Origin: Eucommia ulmoides
Taxonomy: Eukaryota; Streptophyta; Magnoliopsida; Garryales; Eucommiaceae
DNA length: 64,000 nt
Assembly: GCA_016647705.1 (NCBI GenBank)
Contig: CM028328.1
Span: 12,084,614 to 12,148,613 of the forward strand
Direction: 5' to 3'
Part shown: piece after piece, positions 54,985 to 64,000 of the stretch
Layout of the letters: each line of letters begins with the position of its first letter
Position numbering within the stretch: position 1 is the first letter of the stretch
Notes under the pieces: model-generated
The model's database searches: none
Told to the model about the DNA's origin: nothing
What the model saw: only the letters and a program-made list of their open reading frames with translations
Position numbers and translations under genes: made by a program

Positions 54985-57160
54985 TTTGGAGTTCCTTTTT
55001 GACTATTTACACATTGCACCCTGCAATGTTACATGTAACATCCCCTAGGTATTAAAGCCTTTGGAGTTTCTTTTTTACTATTTACATAGTCCACCCTACA
55101 ATGTTACATGTAATATCCCCTTGAAATATAGTGAGAGGAATGTGGGTCGATGGGCACTAAATAAGCGCTGTCACTTTCACCGCAAGCGTACGGATCAAGT
55201 TTTAGTATAGTGGACCTTTCGGTCAGGTATCGTATCTACAGGGATTGGTTGAGATTACTATCGAGTATCGCGATTGTCGTAACCCAATTTTATTTAGGCT
55301 CTAAAAATTGAATTTAATTTAATACTGATACTAAACTAAAATACTAATTAAGTTAACTATACTATAAATACTAATTTGAGATTGTTTAAGGGAGTAGATT
55401 GCCTAAGGATTAACTTTATTTATTTAAATGCATTTGATTTTGTTTTAATTAATATTAACGGCATTCGGTGTATCTGACAATCTCGGTTCATAAAATCCCT
55501 CGCCACCTCTTTCGAGTGTAAGACACTTCGTGTCAATGTCGAAATCCCCATTGACGTCTTAACGACTCTAGGTCACGTGAGTCTCGCCCCAACGTCATCG
55601 ATTGCACACTTTCTAACGCTCTCCCAGGTCGTTAGATTGTCGTGTTGTGTTAACCCTAGTCCGTATTCGGAGTTACCTCTCCCGATTGTCAAACCCCGTA
55701 TTCTCAATATATGTAAACTAACATATAATTATAGAAAACACTGCAACACAATCGAAATTATAAGGAACAACCATAAACGAAACACAAATTCAACCAAAAC
55801 CACATTTTCATAAATAATACGTTAATCCCTATTACAATTCATATTTAACTTATGGCCCGAACCGTTTATACAATGTAAAACGAGCTAAACATGCTCAACA
55901 ATTACCAAAATGAAGAAAACAAATAGAGGAAACGAGCGACTTAGCCGTATCCGAATATTTATCGCTAGAAACTTCGATCGATCGCTTCCTTGTTGATCCT
56001 CCACCTCGGGTTGAGAGCACTCTCTCAAAAATCTCTTATCCTAACCCTAAAATATGGCCTAAAGCCTTAGGAGCTGAAGAGGAGCGAAGAGAGGAGGAGA
56101 GAAGAGCATAAATAGGCCAAAAAATATCTCCAAAATATCTATTCTGCGCAGAGGATTTCTCCTAGGCGAAGTTAGGTCGGTTAACATTCTGTCAGATTTC
56201 GCCTAGGCGAAGTTACTACAGGTTTGCAATTTTGTTTTGACTGTAACGTCCTCATCTGAACTCCGATTGAGGTGATTCAAAAACCTATCAAAATCTAAGA
56301 AAAATATCTACAATGTCCATGTTTTGAGTGTTTCCAAAATCGGATTTCATTATAGTTCAAAATAGCCTTGAATTTATAGCACCTCTACCGGCTTTGCAAG
56401 TTTGGTGATCGCCTAGGCGAAGAAGTAGGCAGTGGACTTGGAAATGTTCTTAGCATATTCACAGCCTAGGTGGAGGTTTGGACGCCTAGGTAGTGGGCTT
56501 CTTTCACAATGTTGCCTCCTTACTCATTTATCCACCGTAACTTTGTCCGCTTTGGTTCGATCACATCGTTTTTACTCCGACTTCATATCTTTTCACCCCA
56601 TGCACCTATTTTAATACAAAAAGAATAAAAATATATTAAAACATATAAAAATAACTATAAACGTACTCAAAAACTAACAAATTCATATTAAAGATACATT
56701 GGTAATTTACACCTATCATGGGTCTGTGTTACAAGTAACATCCCTTTGAAATATAGTAGGGGAAATGTGAGTATGTGATAATATGGGTCTGTGTTAGTGA
56801 GAGAAATTGGAAATCGAATTAATGTTATATGTAACATCCTCTGAAATATAGATATGACATGTGTGTTAGTGAGAGAAATTGAAAATCGCATTAATGTTAC
56901 ATGTAACACCCTCTGAAATATAGATGTTACATGTAAACTCTGCAGAAAAATATATTTTGCATGTAATATCAACTGAAAATAATTATTGATATATAGATGT
57001 TACATGTAACATCTATTGAAAATATGTTTTAAAATAATCATTGATTATAGATGTTACATATAACATCCATTGAAAATATTTTTTTGAAATTTGTCAATAT
57101 TAGACAGCGTTACATTGATACATTTGATATTACATGTAACATCCACGTATAATACGATCC
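54985..57160. repeat. Array of GATGTTACATGTAACATC-type palindromes
   Basis: The palindrome TTACATGTAA, mostly inside GTTACATGTAACATCC, occurs at 55028-55039 and 55103-55114, then exactly or with one or two changes near 56728, 56823, 56893, 56925, 56997, 57050 and 57130. The words CCTTTGAAATATAGT and ATTGAAAATAT alternate with it, giving units of about 55-80 bp. The array is split by the insertion at about 55160-56725. Confidence 0.65.
55160..56725. mobile_element. LTR-like non-coding insertion (LARD or solo LTR type)
   Basis: It separates two halves of the palindrome array. It opens TGTCACTTTCACCGCAAGCG with GGTATCGTATCTACAGGGAT soon after, and ends with AAAATAACTATAAACGTACT and ACACCTATCA. 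From memory these phrases belong to a dispersed, protein-less LTR family common in dicots. Both ends and the target duplication are uncertain. It holds two exact CGCCTAGGCG palindromes (56200-56209, 56410-56419) and three near copies. The small open frames 55577-55813 and 56432-56614 are not supported. Confidence 0.45.
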
Positions 57161-58142
57161 ACATGTCCAAAAAATATGATTAACATATCGTAAAAAAAAT
57201 GACATTTTACTGATTAATACAATGTAAAAATATTAATTTTACGGCATCAGGAACTACGAAAAAAATCCATGTGTTTTGATGTTAGTATTGAAAGTTACAC
57301 AAGAGATGTATTTTCATCACAAAAATGGAAAAATGACTGCTCGGTGTATAGAAAGAAGAGTGGGTTTATTTGGTAGTTTTTGCCACTTTTCAGGACTGTT
57401 TGGTCAGTGCCCCTTTTAATTTACGATAATTATCATGTTTTTAAATAAATCTTGGATATTGCACGAATTCTCATAATAGTTAATTATTTATAATATATTT
57501 TAAATATATTTTCTTTTAAAAATTTCAAAAGTGAATTTTTTATATATTTTGAGGACTAATCAACTTCGTTTTTAATTTATTTATTTTTTTAAATTGTTAT
57601 AATTATTATAGAAATCATCAATAAATTAAGGTCATGTTTGATAACCGTTTAAATTTTAAGTGTTGAATTTATTAAGTGCTGAGTTTTAATACTTCTAACG
57701 TTAAAAAAATTATTTTGGTACAAACTTTTTGTACAATTTTCTCTCTTTTCAATTTTCTCTCTCTATTTTTTTTTTAATTTAATATTTTCCCCATTGATAA
57801 TTTTTTGTATATAATTTTTTTTTTTTTAGATTGAACAGTGTTAGCGTGAAATGTTAGTTGTAATAATTAGATATTCTATGGTATTAAATGACAAATGCTA
57901 AAAATTAAATGAATTACACGTCACTTGAAATTTTGAACAAATTTTAAGCGATGCTTATTTTTTAAATGGTTGTTTAATTTTATTATCAAATATACTTAAT
58001 TTGATAAATATTTATTGCATTTAGTTTTAAGTATTTAATTGTATTAAAGAACTAAATTTTATTATTTAAATTTGATAAGTATTTGATTATTATTATTTTA
58101 TTTAAATTTAAATTTAATTTTTTCAATCAATTATATATATTA
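57161..58142. other. AT-rich intergenic stretch
   Basis: No gene or clear repeat was recognised; oligo-T runs lie at 57759-57777 and 57818-57830. Confidence 0.45.
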
Positions 58143-58258
58143 CTGCAAGATTTAGGATTCAAACCTGTGAATAAATATTTGTTGAGAGAGGCAGTCACGC
58201 ACCCCGAACGAGATTAGTCTCACATCTTGTGTGAGTATAGGGACACTAATGGGTATAC
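58143..58258 (+). mobile_element. tRNA-derived SINE, copy 2, 5'-truncated
   Basis: A worn B box GGATTCAAACC (58155-58165) is followed by CACGCACCCCGAACGAGATTA and AATGGGTATACG, the same 3' body as copy 1. The A box is missing, as in 5'-truncated retroposed copies. Confidence 0.6.
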
Positions 58259-59619
58259 GAAAAAAATATTAAGAATAAAATTTTTTTAGTTACTTTATTA
58301 AGATTTTTTTTTAAAAAAAAAAAAAAATTGATTAGGCTTAGATACACAAATTTAAATTAAATTAGCATTAAAAAAATTTCAAAATTTTAGAATAAAAAAA
58401 TAGGTGAGTTCTTCAAGGGTAAAAATTAGGTCTTTACTAAGTTTTTTTTTTTTTTTTTGGAAAATATATCAAGGTCTTAGATGAACAAATTTCAATTAAA
58501 TTAACAGAAAAATATTTTTTAAGATTTTCAAATAAAAAATTAGGTGGTTTTCTCAAACAAGGATAAGATGATTGACAATTTTCAAATTTTTAAAATTGAT
58601 AAAAGAAAAAATTACATATTTGGTGTTTCAAGTTTAGGGCAGGTGTTTATATGGTCTCTATATTTTAGATTTGACATATTTGATCTCCAAACTTTTAAAT
58701 TAGTTTCAATGTTGTCCAATTGAAAATCTATTAGGTTAATTTGATTAAATACCATAATTAAATAAAAAATTAAATAAAGTACAAAAGATAAAAATTACAC
58801 GAAAAGGATGATCGACCGAAAATCCCAAATAATATACCTAATTTTAAAAAAAATCCGCTTAAGATATAAGTTTTGATTTAGTTCTTTAAGTTGGATTTCA
58901 CTTGAATTTTAGTCTTGCATTACAGGGATTGTAGGGAGAACTTGATGAGTAAATTTTTATTATAGTGAATATTAGTTACATGTAACTAATATTAGTTACA
59001 ATTTAATAATTGTTATATTTTTACATATATCTGCGTATTTTTTATTACATGTACTTATGTAATATTAATTACATGTTACAATTACATATATCTGTCTAAT
59101 ATTTGTGATATTTAACAAATATTACACACAAAAATTAGTTTAATATTAGTTACATGTATTTGTGTACATTTAGTTATATATAACTAATCACATGTATTTT
59201 TTGTGATTTTTGTTGTATTTAACAATTTTGTACACACAAATTAGTTACATGTTACAAAATACAGTAATATTTATTACATCTAACAATAATTTACATAAAA
59301 AACTGTTACATGCAATCGCGCGTGTGCATACCCGTGTAGTGGGCTTCTGCCTTTTCTAAATAGGTGGGACTAAAACATAAGTTACTTACGCCTAAAATTA
59401 AAAGTAAAATAAGGAACTTCTCACCGAATGCCCCTAAAAATAATATATATATATATATATATACAATATTATGTAACGAATTTTCTAATTGAACCATATT
59501 GAAACTAATTTGATAATTTAAAAGGCCAAATGTATCAATTACGAAATTTTAAGAGTGATTTAAACATTCACTCCAAATTTAAAATTTAAAAGGTAAAGTA
59601 AATTTTAAGAGTCCTTATG
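58259..59619. repeat. AT-rich stretch with ATTAGTTACATGTAAC words
   Basis: 58970-59310 is rich in TTACATGTA and TTACATGT words (for example GTTACATGTAACTAATATTAG at 58977), a second cluster of the palindrome of 55-57 kb. A (TA)n run lies at 59446-59462. Oligo-A and oligo-T runs occur at 58312-58327 and 58442-58458. No gene was recognised. Confidence 0.45.
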
Positions 59620-61239
59620 TGTCCAGCCATCATTTGTCAGAATCAAATATGACATTTGTGAATCAATTATCTGTTGTATTTATTCCTAACAGTGTGCAGG
59701 AAGCCTTATCTGATCCTAGGTGAAAAGTAGCCATGAACGAAGAGATAAAATCTATGGAAAAGAATTAAACATGGGAACTAGTTGATTCTCCAACAGAAAA
59801 GAAACCAGTTGGATGTCGGTGGATCTACACTGTGAAGTACAAGGCTGATGGCACAATTGGGCTCTTTAAAGTAAGACAAGACTGGTAGCAAAGGGATACA
59901 CTCAAATCTACGTGATTGATTACACAGAAATATTTGCTCCTATAGCCAAAATCAACACAGTTCATGTTCTACTGTCTTTGGTTGCAAACTTGGATTGGCC
60001 ACTGCAACAATTTGATGTAAATAATATTTTTTTACATGGTGAATTATCGGAAGAAGTCTATATGGATCTCCCACCGGGATGCATGATACCACAAAAACGC
60101 AGCCAGAAGGTTTGCAAACTAAAAAAATCATTGTATGGACTGAAGTAGTCTCCTAGAGTATGGTTTGGAAGGTTCGCAAAATCTATGATAGCCTTTGGTT
60201 ACCATCAAAGTAATTCAGATCATACTTTTTTTCCTCAAAAGGGAGCAAGGTAAGATAATTGCGCTCCTTGTATATGTGGATGATATAGTGGTTACAGGAA
60301 ATGATCTAAATGAAAGAAAAGTCTTGCAAAATTACTAGTCCAAAGAATTTGAAATGAAAGATTTAGGGCTCCTAAAATATTTCCTTGGGATTGAAGTATT
60401 CCGATCTAACAAATGGATAGTTCTATCTCAAAGAAAATATGCACTAAATCTATTGCAAGAGACTGGTATGTCAGCATGTCAACCAGTTGATACTCCAGTA
60501 GAAGAAGGTCTAAAACTGTGTATTGAGCCCAACCAGGTACCCGTTGACAAAGGTAGATACCAAAGACTTGTGGGAAGATTGTTGTACTTATCTCATATCA
60601 GACCAGATTTGACTTATGCCTTGATTATTGTCAGCCAGTTTATGCATAATCTTGGAGAACAACATATGAATGCAGTTATTCGCATTTTGAGGTACTTAAA
60701 GTCTGCTCCAGAAAAATAAGTATTATTCTCTAAAAACACTGACTATCAAGACATAGAAGCCTATACTGATGCCGATTGGGCTGGTGATGTAGATAACAGA
60801 CGATCTACTTCTGGATACTTTGCCTTTCTAGGAGGGAACCTTGTGACATGGAAAAGTAAGAAACAAAATGTTTTAGCTCGCTCAAGTGCAGAAGCTAAAT
60901 TCAGAGGTTTGGCAAATGTACTTTATGAAACATTATGGTTGAGATTCCTTTTACAGGATCTGGGTTATTTATCTTAGCAACCTATCTGACTGTTTTGTGA
61001 TAATAAAGCAGTATGTGACATTGCGCATAATCCTGTTTAACATGACCGCACAAAGCACGTCGAGGTCGACAGATTTTTCATTAAGGAAAAGTTGGATGGA
61101 AAAATTGTGGAATTACCGAAGATTCGATCAGATGATCAGTTGGCCGACATCCTCATCAAAGCGGTCTCAAATCGAGTATTCTTAAAATTTCTTGACTAGT
61201 TGGGCATGTGGGACATCTACGCACCAACTTGAGGAGAAG
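59620..61239 (+). pseudogene. Copia element 2: RT and RNase H remnant
   Basis: Translation in shifting frames gives copia RT: WELVDSPTEKKPVGCRWIYT, IAKINTVHVLLSLVANLDW, FLHGELSEEVYMDLPPG, KSLYGLK, the catalytic box YVDD (60273-60284), KDLGLLKYFLGIEV and HIRPDLTYA. RNase H follows: YTDADWAGDVDNRRSTSGY, then SSAEAKF, where family members have SSAEAE, so a catalytic Glu is Lys, then FCDNKA and the closing LGMWDIYAPT. There are at least ten stops; many replace Gln or Arg codons by one C-to-T change (for example GLK-stop-SP, QPI-stop-LF). Gag and integrase are missing, so it is 5'-truncated. Confidence 0.9.
61229..61239 (+). other. Polypurine tract of copia 2
   Basis: TTGAGGAGAAG directly precedes TGTTAAATAAGG, the start of the short LTR. 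Confidence 0.7.
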
Positions 61240-61399
61240 TGTTAAATAAGGTATAAATCAAAGTTTCTTATTTTATGTAATTGTCTTCATAATTTAGAGT
61301 GTGTATTAGCTTGATTCTAGGGAAACCTTAGAATCAAGCTCTATAAATACTATTGTAATTATAGAGATGATATATGAAAAACGGAAATTCTTCTCTTCA
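61240..61399 (+). repeat. Short 3' LTR of copia 2
   Basis: It begins TGTTAAATAAGG after the purine tract, has a TATA-like CTCTATAAATACT (61340-61352), and probably ends CTTCTCTTCA near 61399. About 160 bp is short but normal for some copia lineages. The 5' partner is missing, so the right end rests on the CA only. Confidence 0.55.
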
Positions 61400-61630
61400 A
61401 TAATTTGGTCTTGCATTTTCTATCCACCGTCTTGTTATAAAATTCAAGCCCTGTGGCTTTTTCGAAAGTTTGCTTGCAAACAATGTATTCATAGCCACCT
61501 TACATTCTGAAAGAATGAGAAGTTGTGAGAATAAGAAGCGAGAACCTCCTAGCAAGATTTTGTTCATTCTGCTGAGAATTTTTTTCGAAACGGTAAGACC
61601 ATGTTCTATGTTCAGAACTTGGTAAGATTT

Positions 61631-61659
61631 CCCCCCCCCCCCCCCCCCCCCCCCCCCCC
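61631..61659. repeat. Homopolymer of 29 C
   Basis: A perfect run of 29 C, flanked by GGTAAGATTT and GAGATTTCTT. It explains the Gly run in the minus open frame 61397-61726, which is not a supported gene. Confidence 0.95.
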
Positions 61660-61739
61660 GAGATTTCTTGCCTAAATTAGTTATCTTTATTTTTTCAGCC
61701 CATTGGCGCTTGTTCTGAAACAACAATTCGATCTACTCT

Positions 61740-63093
61740 AGAGACTTCCCTTTGGTCTCTAGCACAATCCCATAAACAAACGCAACGGAGAGAGCCCAAA
61801 TTTCCGAGAAAATGAAGAAAATTTCAGCCATCCTTATTACCCAAGACACGACAGAAGCGACATCGCGATTAGACCGCTGCATACTCTGTTTCCCACTGTC
61901 CCTAGATCTGCCGCCTGAGCGCGAAGCCTTAGGAAATATTTCGGAAGCGAAATTAAAAGTTAATTAATTTTAGAAAATGAGTGGTTGTGGTCAGTAGCGT
62001 TTAGTGTGGGAATTGGATTGATCGGGTAAAGGACCCTCTTGCGGTTGTGGGATATAGGCGAAAGCGTTGAGAAAAAGTAGTGATGATGAGGGAGAATGTT
62101 GAAGAAAGAGAGATAGAGTGTCGGTTTGGCAACAAACAAAATGACGGATATGCCACTATTTTTTATCACGAGAACAAAATAGGCAATGTGATAGTTGTAA
62201 GAGGGAGAGAAATGAAGTTCACACGACTCAATTGAAGGTATAGTGATTCAATAAAATGTGAGACTAAAATCTATTTATATTCGAGTTGAACCTAAATAGA
62301 AATTTTTATTATTTTTTTCTTTACTATACATTTCCACTCAAATTAATCTCCTCTCTTCAAATCAAATTTCTTCTAAAAAGTTTCTAAACATTTTATAAAA
62401 TGACTAAATTTTTAAAACGTTATTGAATACTATATATTTAAAAGACAAACTTTAATTTTAAAAAGTAATATGATTTATTTTTCTTAAAAAAGGGAAAAAA
62501 AATATTAAAGAGAGAGAGAGAGAGAGAGAAAAGCATACATATTAAAAACCAAGAATAGCCAAAGAAAAATATTGTGTAATTTGTATGGGACCAGTATGCC
62601 CATCAATTTACTACGTAACACCACTTTTGTTCTTTTAATTAAAATAATATCTCAGTTAAAAAGGAGTCAATTTTAATAAAAAAAAACTCATGTCTCATTT
62701 ATATGGTTCTTTCTCTATAACCTACAAAAATAATAAAAAATTGTATTAAAAATATAATATAATATTTGCAAAATTAATAAATCTGTTTAAAAAAAAATAG
62801 CTATTATTTTCATTAAATGTCCTTGACCATGGAGTTGATATTATATAAACACTTAAAAGTGGATTTATCCTAAAAAGAAAATCTAATAATTGAATAAACA
62901 GGTATGTTTAATCAATAATAGTTAATTATTATTTTATATATAATGATATTTTTATTTAATAGTCTTTATTTAAGAGTTGATGTTTTTTTTTTAAACAGAT
63001 ATGTTGTAATATAACCCTTTGTGAAACATTGTCAGCGTTTAGTCATTCGACCGTTGATCAATTTAATGAATAGACATTTATACCATTTATATA
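61740..63093. other. Intergenic, no gene recognised
   Basis: 61740-61960 is GC-richer and contains a short minus frame (61733-61882) without known motifs. The rest is AT-rich, with a (GA)n run at 62512-62529. Confidence 0.4.
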
Positions 63094-64000
63094 TCTATTA
63101 TATAAAATATGACGACTTTTTGGCTGATTAGAACAAACTTATGACTAGGATAAAGAAAATATGATTAGGACAAACAAAATGCTGACTGGGACAAACAATG
63201 ATGTCTAGGATATTTATGCAACATTAATTAAGGATATAAAAAGAAATTAGGTTTGTCAAAAAATAATTAAGGTTATATATATATATATGGACGTTTTGGC
63301 GTATAAGGATATATATAATAACAAAAAAAAAAGTATATAATTTCTTAATTACTTAATTTTCTCTCTCTCAACCTTAATTCCCTAAATAGAGACATCAAAA
63401 TTAATTAAAAAATTTAGTCACCTTTTTAATTTATTATATTATAACTAATCAATTCCTAATTTCTCTACACCTTTAATTATTTCCTTCTTTTCTTTCTTTC
63501 TCACTCTAATTATCTCCTTATTATTCTCACTTCCTCTCTCATCAGTCGTAATTGATAAACGCTCTCTCTCTCTCTCTATTGTCTCACTCGCTTCAATCTC
63601 TCTCCCTTCCCCGCCCCACATCGCTCTCGACGCCTCCCCATCCATCGCCGTCACGCCTCACACGTCGTCATGCATCCATTGCCTTGCCATCACCATCACG
63701 TCCACCGAATTTAAGACTCCCTTATTCTTCTCCTACTCTTCTTCGTTGTTCACTTCTAATTGTTTTGTTTTTCACTTCTTCGTTATTCACTACAGCCTGA
63801 TGATTACCGCTCCGTTGCCGTCTCTATCTCCATCGCCATCGCCACCGCCATCTCTCAGATAGATCTATCTATGAGTATGAGGTATATTATTTCTGATTTC
63901 ATTTGTGTGTGTGTGCGCATGTGTGTGTGTGTGATAGAAGATACCAAATGGTGGCAGAGGAAATGGATTCGGGAGTTTCAAGGGATCAATCAATGAAGAG
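63094..64000 (+). mobile_element. Possible third Helitron-like unit, 5' part
   Basis: TCTATTATATAAAATATGAC after an A (63093) resembles the TCTATA-type 5' tip of dicot Helitrons. As in units 1 and 2, a CTCTCTC/CCATCGCCGTC-rich, leader-like part follows (63540-63860), then a GT run (63905-63932). The 3' end lies outside the window, so the call cannot be confirmed here. Open frames 63552-63996 are in biased sequence. Confidence 0.3.

Noticed and set aside
61397-61882. Two minus frames: one with a Gly run, one of 49 residues (61733-61882) with a hydrophobic middle
   Set aside because: The first depends on the C run; the second is short and matches nothing I know, so coding status cannot be claimed.
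1-64000. tRNA genes, rRNA genes, CRISPR arrays, operons
   Set aside because: No full tRNA cloverleaf, rRNA segment or spacer array was seen; tRNA-like boxes occur only in SINE-type repeats, and the window is eukaryotic.

Overview
This window reads as plant nuclear DNA, most likely from a eudicot. It is AT-rich, intron-and-repeat style intergenic sequence made mostly of decayed LTR retrotransposons (Ty3/gypsy chromovirus and Ty1/copia), with non-autonomous DNA transposons, SINEs, Helitron-like ends and many microsatellites. Only one gene looks intact: a single-exon cytochrome P450 of the CYP89A type on the minus strand (13759-15279). Nothing bacterial, viral or organellar was seen.

Layout. 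1-4105: the 3' end of a plus-strand chromovirus (dead integrase and chromodomain, polypurine tract, 2.8-kb LTR), which appears to sit in the 3' part of an older copia-like element (4106-5643). 5644-13700: AT-rich repeats, including a terminal-inverted-repeat element with a GC-rich core (7853-8460) and a motif cluster (9225-9560). 13704-15279: the P450 gene. 15673-17363: a triplet microsatellite, a foldback element and a second inverted-repeat element. 17600-22697: a degenerate gag-like transposon gene, split by a hAT-like element (8-bp target duplication) that was itself split by a solo LTR.

22698-36282: two related minus-strand chromoviruses, A and B, fused so that the 5' LTR of A is cut off at 31139 and runs into the reverse transcriptase of B. 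A has matched LTRs, a tRNA-iMet primer site, gag, protease, RT and RNase H, but its integrase carries an internal deletion. 36317-38721: a second solo-LTR-like copy, of the family seen at 19301. 39160-42205: a copia element with coding remains from gag to the start of RT.

43545-50532: two adjacent Helitron-like units, each ending in a small hairpin (degraded in the first) and CTAG. 50560-53040: a tandem array interrupted by a solo LTR (AGATA duplication) that contains a MITE (9-bp duplication). 54241-59310: two SINEs, arrays of the palindrome TTACATGTAA and an LTR-like insertion with CGCCTAGGCG palindromes. 59620-61399: a decayed copia pol with its short 3' LTR. 61631-61659: a run of 29 C. 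63094-64000: a possible third Helitron-like start.

The P450 is the only likely functional gene. The rest records successive insertions, several with readable nesting order, and decay in which many stop codons are explained by C-to-T or G-to-A changes. No new enzymatic system was found. The points most worth following are the LTR minisatellites that occupy one homologous position but differ in unit, the shared palindrome, the nested insertions and the Helitron-like pair.
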